Positions 1 through 8,300 of a DNA stretch of 40,053 nucleotides are shown here, one piece after another. The notes beneath the pieces were generated by a model. The model saw nothing but the letters and a program-made list of their open reading frames with translations. It made no database searches and was not told where the DNA came from. Each line of letters begins with the position of its first letter. Within the stretch, counting starts at the first letter, position 1. The DNA is from an uncultured Prevotellaceae bacterium. Its GTDB lineage: Bacteria > Bacteroidota > Bacteroidia > Bacteroidales > Bacteroidaceae. The stretch spans positions 1 to 40,053 of the forward strand of contig ONDA01000039.1 in the NCBI GenBank assembly GCA_900316475.1, given 5' to 3'. The translations under genes were made by a program, and so were the position numbers.

Positions 1-1054
1 CAAAGTTCTTCACCTTCTGCATTTCCTCGTCAGTCAGTTGCACCTTTCCTTCTTGGTGAAGCCGAAGCAGGAACACATCGGGGTCGGTCAACAACCGATT
101 GCTTTTAATGTCTATCAATGCCGAAGTGTAGTTAATGAAGTTTGTCAAAAAGCCGTCACGACACATCAGCGGCACTTCCGAGCGCATCCATTGCAGAGGA
201 TTCAATTCTGCCTCTGTCTTCTTGAGAAGTTCCTCTTGGTTCTCATCATGTGAAGGCCAACAACATTTCACAATCATCGGATAACCGAAATGCCTCTGGA
301 TGTTGTCCTGATAGTAGGTGAGGAAACGATGGGAGAGATTTGGACGAGCCATTTTCAGGGAATCCATTCTTGTCTGGCTCACTGCCATCCAATGACATTG
401 CTGGATGATAGTGCTGTCGATGGTCAATTCGTTTGTGTTTACGAACTTGGGATGGAAATCACTGCCCATCAGTTCATTGTTGAAGCGGGCATATTTGCCA
501 CCCATCAAGTAAGTGCGCTGGTTCACATCGTCGATATAAAGCAAGAGCGTGTCGTTGTTCTCCACTATTATTCTTCCCCAAAAGGTGTGTTCCAATGGAT
601 GTTCATACTCATTGTGGATGCCCATTACCGCAGGGCCATTAACTGGCATTCTTACCTCAAATCGCCCTTGCTCGTCAATTTTCGAGTGCTCTACTATCTG
701 CTTGTCGTCAAACAGACGATGGATGTAAGAAACAAAATCTGCCTCCGTTTTTGTTGTATGGACACAAACACGAAGGGTGAAGTTGCCCTCTTCGGCATTA
801 ATGCCACTCGGCCATGATGTTTCATCCTTAGACGGATAATCGGGCAGGAATTGTGTGGTCAGCACCGATGTCTCGTGTTTCTTGCCATCAATGATGACGG
901 CGTTTTTCTTTAGTTGTATATCTTTGCGCAGTCCGTCCTTTGTCAGCACCACACGGTCTTTTCCCACCTCGGCATATTCCCAATAATCGCAGTTTGCATT
1001 ACCCACCATTGCGGCGAAGACGAGCAGAATGGTGATGATGGCTTGTTTGTTCAT
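1..1054 (-). CDS. Secreted protein of unknown function, 3' end cut by window edge
   Basis: An open frame runs on the minus strand from an ATG at 1054 through the left edge of the window with no stop, giving the first 351 residues. The N-terminus (MNKQAIITILLVFAAMVGNA) is a clear signal peptide, so the product is exported to the periplasm or outer membrane. The rest is mixed alpha/beta and rich in charged residues, with no motif I can name. The layout (signal peptide, a roughly 200-residue N-terminal domain, then a helical stretch) recalls Bacteroidales TlpA/DUF4369-type proteins that end in a thioredoxin fold, but any such fold would lie outside the window. A near-consensus -7 box lies about 115 bp upstream. 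The reading frame is well supported; the family is a guess. Confidence 0.7.
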   Translation of the reverse strand, partial: MNKQAIITILLVFAAMVGNANCDYWEYAEVGKDRVVLTKDGLRKDIQLKKNAVIIDGKKHETSVLTTQFLPDYPSKDETSWPSGINAEEGNFTLRVCVHTTKTEADFVSYIHRLFDDKQIVEHSKIDEQGRFEVRMPVNGPAVMGIHNEYEHPLEHTFWGRIIVENNDTLLLYIDDVNQRTYLMGGKYARFNNELMGSDFHPKFVNTNELTIDSTIIQQCHWMAVSQTRMDSLKMARPNLSHRFLTYYQDNIQRHFGYPMIVKCCWPSHDENQEELLKKTEAELNPLQWMRSEVPLMCRDGFLTNFINYTSALIDIKSNRLLTDPDVFLLRLHQEGKVQLTDEEMQKVKNF

Positions 1055-1168
1055 GTTCGTTTCTTATTTGTCATTACCTTTTATTATATATACGCCGTAA
1101 TCGCGGAAATATTGCGTTCGGGGCATTCATTTCATGCTGTAACCTTCTCCGAGAGTCAGTCCGAGCCG

Positions 1169-1176
1169 CGAAGTTA
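1169..1176 (-). promoter_or_regulatory. Probable -7 promoter box for the secreted protein gene
   Basis: On the minus strand the sequence is TAACTTCG, one base off the Bacteroidetes -7 consensus TAnnTTTG. It would give a leader of roughly 110 nt. No convincing -33 TTTG was found at the right distance. Confidence 0.4.
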
Positions 1177-1185
1177 CGAAAAGAC

Positions 1186-1207
1186 ATAAAAATAGCCCTT
1201 TGGCTAT
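1186..1207 (-). terminator. Rho-independent terminator after the Crp-like remnant
   Basis: On the minus strand ATAGCC-AAAG-GGCTAT is followed at once by a run of T. The orientation fits termination of transcription coming from the Crp-like remnant at 1276-1590. Confidence 0.6.
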
Positions 1208-1275
1208 GTCCGAAAAAGGAATGCCAAGGGCAAATGTCTCAACTTAGGTTGAGAGTTTCTATCTGTTATAGACTA

Positions 1276-1590
1276 TTATCTGTCGCCAAACGTAATGTCA
1301 CGCCGTATTTTGCTGACAGTATTGGGATGGACGTTCAAGAACGAAGCGATGTCTTGTAAGTCAAGAAACTCCATGATACCAGGACAGCGTTGCAGCAACA
1401 TTTCATAGCATTCACGGGGCGTAGTACAATGGAGGTCAAGATAGCGCGAACGGAATTGGCTGAGAATGTGCTCGTCAATCATGGCTCGTAGTTTCATCGT
1501 TTCCATGTTTTGATTGAAGAATTGTTCCAGTTGCTGGCCCGGGGAATCACGGGGTCGGTTCTCCGGTTCATTTTCAAGAGTCTGATATCT
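1276..1590 (-). pseudogene. Remnant of a Crp/Fnr-family regulator (C-terminal HTH only)
   Basis: The frame ending at 1276 encodes the C-terminal winged-helix part typical of Bacteroidales Crp/Fnr regulators: a helix with RECYEMLLQRCPGIMEF, then DIASFLNVHPNTVSKIRR, which matches the usual IASYLGITPETLSRIRR pattern. The first ATG is at 1506, giving only 76 residues, but the same frame stays open upstream to a TAG at 1591-1593. The upstream residues (LEQFFNQNMETMKLRA) resemble the dimerisation helix of the family. The cyclic-nucleotide-binding beta-barrel, normally about 120 residues, is absent. The frame passes straight through one arm of a 17-bp inverted repeat, which suggests the 5' half was lost by insertion or rearrangement. 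There is no obvious ribosome binding site before 1506. It could be a tiny DNA-binding protein, but decay is more likely. Confidence 0.6.
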
Positions 1591-1662
1591 CTATGCTTTA
1601 TTACTTGTCTCATTCGCATTTCACTTAATTTGAAAAATGATCAGAAGAACCGACCCCATGAT
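1546..1662. repeat. 17-bp inverted repeat with 83-bp spacer
   Basis: Arm 1546-1562 (ATCACGGGGTCGGTTCT) and arm 1646-1662 are inverted copies with a single mismatch. The left arm lies in the reading frame of the Crp-like remnant and the right arm covers the 3' end of a 48-codon open frame. The arms could be the ends of a small vanished or miniature element. No transposase is present and no target-site duplication could be established. Confidence 0.55.
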
Positions 1663-1787
1663 CTTTTGTTTGGGTTCCATGTCCAGCTTTCAGTCGTGTA
1701 AGTACCGTCTGTCCTAACCCAAAAACTTACTCCGTCACGCGTACCATGCATGTGAGCGTGCCTAACGAGAATCTTCATGTACTTCAT
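1641..1787 (-). CDS. Possible small protein, 48 residues, unknown
   Basis: An ATG at 1787, preceded by an A/G-rich stretch, opens a 48-codon frame ending with TGA at 1641-1643. The product starts MKYMKILVRHAHMHGTRDG and ends in a Trp/Arg-rich segment. I recognise no family. Its last codons are formed by the right arm of the inverted repeat at 1546-1662, so the present end may be an accident of that element. It may be the 5' end of a broken gene or simply a chance frame. Confidence 0.25.
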   Translation of the reverse strand: MKYMKILVRHAHMHGTRDGVSFWVRTDGTYTTESWTWNPNKRSWGRFF

Positions 1788-2012
1788 ATCTTCTACCTTA
1801 TTTTATATATTATACTTTTTTCTAATCATCATTGAGACAAAACGGATTCCGCCGGGGCTGCGCTGCGGCAGTCTCGGCGGATAAAGTCTCTCGGTGGGGG
1901 GGTGGGCTGTAGGCGGTCAGTCGAAGAGGAAATTTACTGTTTCGTCGAACTCCTCAAAGACCTGTTGCAATCAGGGTTTGTACCTATGTAGGATGAAAGC
2001 CATGATGCAGAG
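1788..2012. other. Intergenic, one GC-rich hairpin
   Basis: No gene was seen. Positions 1849-1880 can fold into a 13-bp stem (CCGCCGGGGCTGC pairing with GCAGTCTCGGCGG, two G-U pairs allowed) with a 6-nt loop. No T-run follows on either strand, so a terminator is not supported. Confidence 0.4.
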
Positions 2013-2435
2013 CTAATTCCCAAAATAAGTATTGAGGAACACTTCTGGCGACAACACCGGCAAACCGCCGATGGGGAAGTGGCGTTTCTTGTCTCTTGTA
2101 ACGATGACATCGCACTTGGCGGTCAGGGCGGCTTCGTACTGCAGCATGTCTTCAAAGTCTGGCATCCCAGAATTGAGCGCTTCCGTCACCTGAGCGTCGT
2201 CCATAGCAGCCGTCCTTACATAGCTCTTCAGACTCCTAAGCCCTTTTACCGCCTGTTCGTAGCCTACATTCTTGCGTGCCGTGTACACGCAATTGGCAAA
2301 GGTCAGCGGCGTGGCGAACATCTCAATCTGTCCTCTGATGCCTAAGTCAAAGACATTCGACGAAACCAGAAGGAACTGCTGTCTGCCCTCGATAATGTCC
2401 AACAGGATGTTTGTATCAAGAAAGACTTTCATCAC
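2013..2435 (-). CDS. PIN-domain ribonuclease toxin
   Basis: 140 residues, the usual size of a single PIN domain. The N-terminal strand carries FLDTNILLDII, with the first conserved acidic residue of the PIN active site. DFEDMLQY in the second half and VIVTRDKKRHF near the C-terminus supply the other acidic positions (compare DxxDALQ and T-R-D/N in related PIN toxins). Family knowledge: such proteins are Mg-dependent ribonucleases, toxic when free and neutralised by the antitoxin made from the same mRNA. The start codon overlaps the stop of the upstream antitoxin gene as ATGA (2432-2435), the classical arrangement for coupled toxin-antitoxin genes. Role is inferred from family and gene order; cellular target unknown. 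Confidence 0.85.
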   Translation of the reverse strand: MMKVFLDTNILLDIIEGRQQFLLVSSNVFDLGIRGQIEMFATPLTFANCVYTARKNVGYEQAVKGLRSLKSYVRTAAMDDAQVTEALNSGMPDFEDMLQYEAALTAKCDVIVTRDKKRHFPIGGLPVLSPEVFLNTYFGN

Positions 2436-2701
2436 CGTGCGTATTTAGCAGTCAGATATTCCGTTCTGGCCCTGTCGCCGTTGATGTCGTCATCGCTGGG
2501 CACTTCGGGCTTGGCAAAGCCTATCAGCGACTGAAGCTCTGGCGACAGTTCTTCTATCTGCTTCATCTTATATGTCTTTTTCCTTGCAGGTTTAAAACGG
2601 GTGATGAGCATAGCCACCCATTCTTCCACGCTCATACCGTTGGCCTTGGCATAGTCCTGAGCCCGGCTGTACAATGTAGGATTCAAACTTATTGTTGCCA
2701 T
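2432..2701 (-). CDS. Antitoxin partner of the PIN toxin (DUF6364-like)
   Basis: 89 residues. The N-terminus MATISLNPTLYSRAQDYAKA followed by NGMSVEEWVAMLI has the strand-helix-helix look of ribbon-helix-helix antitoxins such as DUF6364. The C-terminal half is charged and probably flexible, as expected for the part that wraps the toxin. It lies immediately upstream of the PIN gene, with which it shares four bases, and a good promoter sits 32 bp before its ATG. Ribbon-helix-helix antitoxins normally repress their own promoter; no operator was evident here. DUF number is from memory. Confidence 0.75.
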   Translation of the reverse strand: MATISLNPTLYSRAQDYAKANGMSVEEWVAMLITRFKPARKKTYKMKQIEELSPELQSLIGFAKPEVPSDDDINGDRARTEYLTAKYAR

Positions 2702-2732
2702 ATTTTTCCTTGTTTATACATTTCTACGGCTG

Positions 2733-2764
2733 CAAAGATACGACAAATGTCCGAGACTTCCAAG
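2733..2764 (-). promoter_or_regulatory. Promoter of the PIN toxin-antitoxin operon
   Basis: Minus-strand -7 box TATCTTTG at 2733-2740 is a perfect match to TAnnTTTG. A CTTG (one base off TTTG) lies 20 bp upstream at 2761-2764. Same layout and spacing as the two other toxin-antitoxin promoters near 33950 and 37260. Confidence 0.6.
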
Positions 2765-2844
2765 GAAATCCCCGAGATTATTTATCCGTTTGTCTCAGTA
2801 AGTCAAAGAGCGCGCGAGGCGAGTGGAAAGCCAAGCTTGCTTGA

Positions 2845-3160
2845 GCATACCTCAACGGCCTGCCGCCAGAGGTTCAGAGCGAGTTCTGGCGTACGGTCAC
2901 ACACTCTTAAGCAGTGCCACTGCCGAACTGAGCCGCGACGTGCGCTCATACCTGAAGCACCCCGACAAGCTCTTCCGACGTGTACGCGACGAGAGGGACA
3001 ACCTGACGCCCGCCATCACGGGCGACGCCACCTTGGCCGTGGTCTACGAGCAGGATGCACCGTCGGAAGTGGCCTCGGCACGAGCCGGACAGGCCACGGT
3101 GACGGTGGTAGACGATGGCGTCGTCATCGCCCATGCCGAACCGCAGAGCCTCCTCAGGGG
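2845..3160 (+). pseudogene. Frameshifted gene fragment, unrecognised
   Basis: Two stretches with codon use like the host's real genes (GAC, GCC, CTG, AAG preferred) follow each other in different frames. Frame 1, 2845-2910, reads AYLNGLPPEVQSEFWRTVTHS and then a stop. Frame 2 from about 2905 continues with a plausible helix (LSRDVRSYLKHPDKLFRRVR) and a beta-rich segment (TLAVVYEQ, ATVTVVDDGVVIAHAEP). Joined by a one-base shift they would make about 105 residues of one protein. There is an in-frame stop just before and no start codon, so both ends are missing. I do not recognise the family. Confidence 0.35.
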
Positions 3161-3169
3161 ATTTCTCCG

Positions 3170-3205
3170 CCGCTCTCCCCTCCCCTACAAGGGAGGGGAG
3201 AGCGG
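3170..3205. repeat. Perfect 15-bp palindromic repeat, CCCTCCC/GGGAGGG type
   Basis: CCGCTCTCCCCTCCC at 3170-3184 and its exact complement at 3191-3205 are separated by 6 nt. It belongs by sequence to the dispersed C/G-rich palindromes seen at 9012, 9977, 27177, 27301, 29384 and 29478. Confidence 0.8.
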
Positions 3206-3301
3206 TAAAACGTCACGGCCTCTCGTGAAAACGTCACGGCCTCTCGCGAAAACGTCGCGGCCTTACACTTCTCACCTCTCACTTCTCACCTCTCACTTCT
3301 C
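3204..3301 (+). repeat. Two adjoining short tandem repeats
   Basis: Positions 3204-3266 hold three 21-bp units around AAAACGTCACGGCCTCTCG with a few changes in the third. Positions 3267-3301 hold two and a half 14-bp units ACTTCTCACCTCTC. No spacers of CRISPR type are present. The core GTCACGGCCTCTCGT recurs at 22536-22550 inside the foldback element. Confidence 0.75.
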
Positions 3302-3411
3302 CTTGCACTGGTGTGGGATGTTTTCTGCTTTTCTTTCCTATTACGCGCGTATGCCAGAGACAAATACTAATTAATGACTTTAATGGATTTTGCGAAGAAA
3401 GGCTCTATACG

Positions 3412-3445
3412 AAAAAAGAGGGCGCACGGTTGGTACGCCCTCTTT
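3412..3445 (-). terminator. Rho-independent terminator of the receptor/lipoprotein operon
   Basis: On the minus strand AAAGAGGGCG, an 11-nt loop and CGCCCTCTTT form a 10-bp stem followed by further T residues. It lies 18 bp past the stop of the lipoprotein gene. Confidence 0.85.
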
Positions 3446-3462
3446 GCTTATATACGTGTAGT

Positions 3463-5292
3463 TTACTCGGTCTTACCGTTGATTGAGTAGACGTAAGCCT
3501 TCTTTGAAGAAGTTTCGTAGGTCGTCTTGTCATTCTTGGTGTACTTCGTCAGCTTACCGCAAAGGACAACCTCGTCGCCGACAGCTACCTGACCCATACC
3601 ATCGGCCCAGGGCTTATTGCCAAGCCAAAAGACGCCGTAAGCCTCAAAGTCCTTGGTGAGGTCGTTGTTGAACACACCATCTTCTGAAATCCAGAACGTG
3701 CCCGTCTTGTGCTCAGCATCGAAGGGATAGACAATCTTTGAGACCTTGCCCTTGACATAGACGTCGTCAGTAGCTGCGCCGCCGTCAAGGTAAGCGAAGG
3801 CCTGAGCCACCGTAAAAGGATTCTCCTTAGAGCCAGCAGGAGCCTCACCACCAGCACTTGTCTTACCATTAAGCGAGTAGAGCCAGTTGTTTTTGTCTAA
3901 CTCAGGAGTGCCATTGTACATTTTCAGGTCGCCAACGACAATCACCTCATCGCCAACCTTCAGCTGATCCTTGTCGGTGAACTTCTCCTTCTGGAGGAAC
4001 AGACCACTGTAAACCTGCAGCTGCTCGCTAGTTTCCTTACCATCAGCAGAGATAAAATAGGTACAGCTGCCATACTTGGTGTTCACTGACTCAGGAGCCT
4101 TCGAGATAATGCCCTTGACATAAGCGCCAGTCATACCTGCTCCAGCAGCTTGGATGGCTGCCGTCACATTGAACGGGTCAGCTTCGGTGCCTGTACCTGT
4201 CGGCGGGAAGGCCACACCCTTCTGGTTGACGGTGAAGCTGATGACAGAGCTGTTAGAGCCACTATTCGACGAGAACTTAATAACACCAGAACGCTTGTCA
4301 AGTGTGTTAGGAGCAACCGTAAACTTGAACGTAGCCGTGTCGGCAGGATTCTGCTCGAAAATGGTCTTCGTACCGGCCTTGTAGGTGACGTTATCATAAG
4401 TAATCCACGACTTAGTCTCGTCGGCAATTTCGAAGAAAGCGCCATTGCCCTTATAGGCAACCTTCACCTCAAACTGGCCACCCTCAAGCTCAAGCGTCGT
4501 CTCCGGCGTCAGCACCTGCAACAGCGACTTCACAATCTTCACCACGGTCACGTTAACCAGCTCGTACTGACCGTTGTAGATAGACAGCGGACCCTCAACC
4601 GTAACCTGGTCGCCAACCTCGAAGCCCCAGCCATCGGCGCCATTGATAGGATTGACCTTACCCGACTTGCCTTTCTTGTCGAGCGTACCATAGATATAAA
4701 GACCGTCCTGGTTCTTGGCCGTAGAGGCGAAGTCGTACGAGCCATCGTCGAGGAACCAGTTACCATACTCCAAACCAGCAATCTTGGTAACGCGGCCCGT
4801 GACACGGTAGTTCTTTCCTGCAGTGCCGGTCATAATCTCAGAGCACTTGGCGGCAGAAGCCGTCAGCTCGCCCTGGCGCACCTTGACGAACTGCTTCAGG
4901 CCACCCATATTGATGCAGATTTCCGTCTCACGACCGGCCTCGGTCTTGCCAGCCTTCAGTGTGATGACGGTCTCACCGGCAGCACCGCTGGTCTTATCGA
5001 CGGTGAGCCATGTGGGGACGCCCTCGGTCTTCTCCTTGTTCAGGGTGACGGGCACAGGATAGTAGAGCTTCTTCTTCTGTCCGTCGATGGTAGCATCAAC
5101 GGAGTAGAGATTCTCGAGCTTCCAGTCGCTGGCAGCCGTCACTGTCACCGTTGCAGTGTTCTCAGTCATAGGCATGGTTACAAAAGTCTTGTCGACCGTA
5201 ACGCTGCCCAGGTTACCGATGGGATCGTCCTCGGCACAAGCGGTAAAGAGCAGTGCCGACAGGGCTATTCCAAAAATATTCTTTAGTTTCAT
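3463..5292 (-). CDS. Surface lipoprotein with BACON-like and OB-fold domains
   Basis: 609 residues. The N-terminus has a lipoprotein signal with lipobox LFTAC (Cys19), followed by AEDD; acidic residues right after the Cys are typical of Bacteroidetes lipoproteins sent to the cell surface. Residues about 28-140 and 262-362 look like BACON/Ig-like beta domains (SDWKLEN, PTWLTVDKTSGAAGE; FTVAPNTLDKRSGVIKF). Three OB-fold-like units follow the pattern 'YVKGxVSKI ... GxFxISEDG ... VGDEVxxxGxLxxYNG': about 145-258, 370-480 and 488-609. The domains alternate BACON, OB, BACON, OB, OB. It starts 19 bp after the TonB-dependent receptor gene and shares its terminator, so the two are probably one operon; it may serve as the receptor's surface partner. 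Ligand unknown: OB folds of this kind can bind sugars or nucleic acids. Confidence 0.8.
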   Translation of the reverse strand: MKLKNIFGIALSALLFTACAEDDPIGNLGSVTVDKTFVTMPMTENTATVTVTAASDWKLENLYSVDATIDGQKKKLYYPVPVTLNKEKTEGVPTWLTVDKTSGAAGETVITLKAGKTEAGRETEICINMGGLKQFVKVRQGELTASAAKCSEIMTGTAGKNYRVTGRVTKIAGLEYGNWFLDDGSYDFASTAKNQDGLYIYGTLDKKGKSGKVNPINGADGWGFEVGDQVTVEGPLSIYNGQYELVNVTVVKIVKSLLQVLTPETTLELEGGQFEVKVAYKGNGAFFEIADETKSWITYDNVTYKAGTKTIFEQNPADTATFKFTVAPNTLDKRSGVIKFSSNSGSNSSVISFTVNQKGVAFPPTGTGTEADPFNVTAAIQAAGAGMTGAYVKGIISKAPESVNTKYGSCTYFISADGKETSEQLQVYSGLFLQKEKFTDKDQLKVGDEVIVVGDLKMYNGTPELDKNNWLYSLNGKTSAGGEAPAGSKENPFTVAQAFAYLDGGAATDDVYVKGKVSKIVYPFDAEHKTGTFWISEDGVFNNDLTKDFEAYGVFWLGNKPWADGMGQVAVGDEVVLCGKLTKYTKNDKTTYETSSKKAYVYSINGKTE

Positions 5293-5311
5293 ACGTCAAT
5301 TCCTCCTTTTA

Positions 5312-8300
5312 TTAGTTGAAAATGTATTTGATACCAACAGAAGCATACCAGCACTGGCCGATAGCGTGGTTGTAAACCCATGTATCGGTGTTGCCATTGA
5401 CAGCCTTCGGCGTAGAGAATACGGGATAGCCATCGGCATCGGTACGCTCGTACTTCAGGATACGTCCCTCGTTCAGGTCGGGGTTCATGTACTTAGCCAC
5501 GCCCCAAGTAGAGTTGAACAAGTTGAGGATATTCTTCACGTCGAGGCTGAGCTGCAGGTTGTGCTTGGTCTTGCCAAACTCCACCTTGAAGTCGTGCTTG
5601 TAGCCGAAGTCCAGACGGTGAACCCACGGAGAATAGACGCTGTAGCCCTCGGCATAATCACCCTGATGGTCGCTGAGGTAGTCGTCGTTGTGGACGAACT
5701 CCATAAAGCGCTGCTTGTCGCTCTCGGAAGCGAAGCGGAACTGGTTGTTAGCCACCTGGTCGTCAGTAGGAATGTAGAGCGCGTCGTATGAATAGCCGTC
5801 GCCGTTCATATCGTTGCTGAGCATATACGAATACTTGTAACCGCCACGATAGGTCTCATAGATGAGTGAGTAGTGGTTGCCGCTCTTGTCGTTCAGCGTA
5901 GCACTGGCCACGAAGCGGTCAGGCGTCAGGTTCTGCGAGTTGTGCAGCATGATGTTGTTCGGACCCTGATAGGTGGGGATGTAGGTGAAAGCCGACTCTG
6001 CAGCAGAACCGGGCAGTGAGGTCACCTCCTTGGCGGCGCTGTGGGTATAGGCAGCCATGAGGTTCAGCCACTCAAACGGCTGTGCGTTCAGCTGGAGGCT
6101 GGCCTGCCAGTTGTAGCCGCGGCTGGTGTTCTCGAGGATAAATGCCTTCGTGCCCTGACGGAACGTCGTGGGATAGATGGGGCGGTTGTCGGCACCGTTC
6201 CAGCGGGCAAAGCCCTCAGCGGGCATCATGCTCCAGTCGGAGATGCAGACATCGTTGACCATCTTATTATAGATGAACTCTGCCGTTGCCGTGAAGGGGA
6301 ACGAGACAGGAATCTGGTAGTCGACAGCAATTGACGACTTCCACACCTGCGGGAGTTTGAAGTCGGGATCGACAGCCGAGATAGAAGAGGGAACGGTACC
6401 ATCCTCAGGCGTTACCGTCGTGGGGAAGATATTCTTACCATTAGCATCCTTCATCGAGGTCAGCTTGTTGTACAGAGCGTCAATCGTAGCGTGACCGCTG
6501 CCGTCGGTCACCAGACCGCCCTTGAACTCCTCCATCGAGTAGCCCAGCTTCTCGCCGTTCTTGGCGTTCAACTGTGCCTGATATTGCACCATACCCGAGT
6601 TGGTAGGCATGTTGGTGAAGAACACGAGGGGCAGACAGCCCATGAACAGACCGGTACCGCCACGCACCTTCAGCGACTTGTCGCCAAAGACGTCCCAGGT
6701 GAAGCCTACGCGGGGCGAAGCCATAAGCGCATTGCTGGGCCATACGCCGGTATCGATATGACGGCCATTGTAGTCGATGTCGTAGATGGCTTTGTTGGTC
6801 ATCAGGTCGTTGTTGTTGAAGAGCAGGGCATCGAGACGCAGACCATAGGTCAGCTTCAGGTTGTCGAGGATGTTCCAGTCGTCCTGCAGATAGAAGCCCA
6901 GCTTGTTGTACTGCACGCGGGCAGCAGGCTCCTTCTCGCCGTCGTAGCCGTAGGTCAGACAGACGACCTCAGGGGTAGCGCCGTTGAGGAAGTCCTGCAT
7001 AGAGAGGTAGCGGTAGTAACCCGTACCATTACGCATATACTGGTTGTCGGCCATCTGGTGCTCATAGCTCAGACCACCCATAATCTTGTGGGCACCCATA
7101 TAGTAGGTGATGTCGTCCTTCACGTTCCAGACAGTGTTGTGAACGGCGTTGTTCCAGGTGAAGAGCTCGTAACCCAAGGCCATGTAGTTAGCCGTGTTGC
7201 CACTACCATCAAGGATGTCGATGAAGGGGAACTCGTCGGAGTTAGTGCCACGGATATCATCCTTCTTAGAATAGGTAGCCAGGAACTGGTTCGAGAGGCT
7301 CTCTGTCAGACGGCTGTTCAGGTCGATAGAGAACGAGTGAACGATGTTCTCCATAGAGTACATGGCGTTAGCGAAAGCCATCGAGTACTGTGACAGACGG
7401 TTAAAGGCCGAACGTGTGCCGCCGTCCATTGACGAACCGTTGGTGTTGTTCCAGATGTTGTTCTTCGTATAGTTGTAACGCAGGGCGAGGTGGTGCTTGT
7501 CGGTGATGTTCCAGTCCAAGCGTGCCAGCAGCTTGTAGTTATCCTCGTCGGCGGGGAAGTCCGTCCACGAGCCGGTGTCGTAGCCGTACTTGTCCTTGAC
7601 GTGCTGCGAGACGGCAGCCATATCGGCCAGCGTCGTACGCGACAGATAGTCGTTGGCATTGTAGGTGCCGTCCTCAGAGGCGCGCCAGCGGTTGACAACC
7701 GTCGGTGTCTTCACCATTTCGCCGTTGACGAAGAGGAAGAGCTTGTCCTTCAGGATCGGACCACCGAGTGTGAAGCCGTAGGTGGTCTTCGAGTCCTTGG
7801 CACGTGCGCCAGTGATGGCCTCACGGTCGACAGCATCGCCACGCAGGTTCTCGTTCTGGTGATAGATGTAGGCACTGCCCTTGAAGGTGTTGGTACCCGA
7901 CTTCGTGATAGCGTTGACGCCACCACCGATGAAGTCTGTCTGACGAACGTCGAAGGGCGAGATGACCACCTGCACCTCCTCGATGGCTTCAAGCGAGATG
8001 GGGTTACCACCGCCGGGGAGCTTCTCGCTCAGACCGAAGTCGTTGTTGAAGTTAGCACCATCGACAGTGAAGTTAGCCGTACGTCCGTCACGACCGGCGA
8101 AGGTCATGCCGTTACCGCCATAAGGCGACAGACGGGTAACGTCGGTGATAGCACGACTGACGGTCGGCATGGCAGTAATCTGGGCTGACGTGATGTTAGT
8201 AGAGGCACCGGTCTTCTCAGCCGTAAACTTCGAAGCCTTACCGCTAATGACAATCTCGCCCAGTTCGTTAGCGTTCTCAGAAATCCACACCGACAGGTTG

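Noticed and set aside
1849-1880. Strong GC-rich hairpin as a terminator
   Set aside because: No T-run on either strand and no gene ends close to it.
2756-2813. A third toxin-antitoxin promoter region with words of the 48-bp boundary repeat (ACTTCCAA, then GTCAAAGAGCGC)
   Set aside because: The two words are 46 bp apart instead of 27 bp and the sequence between differs, so it is not a clear copy. No A/B-like sequence follows the toxin at 2013. Possible distant relation, not claimed.
2946-3134. Minus-strand frame of 62 codons opposite the gene scrap
   Set aside because: Codon bias supports the plus strand, and the product has no recognisable features.
3204-3266. Three 21-bp repeats resembling a short CRISPR array
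   Set aside because: Units abut directly without spacers and no cas genes are near.
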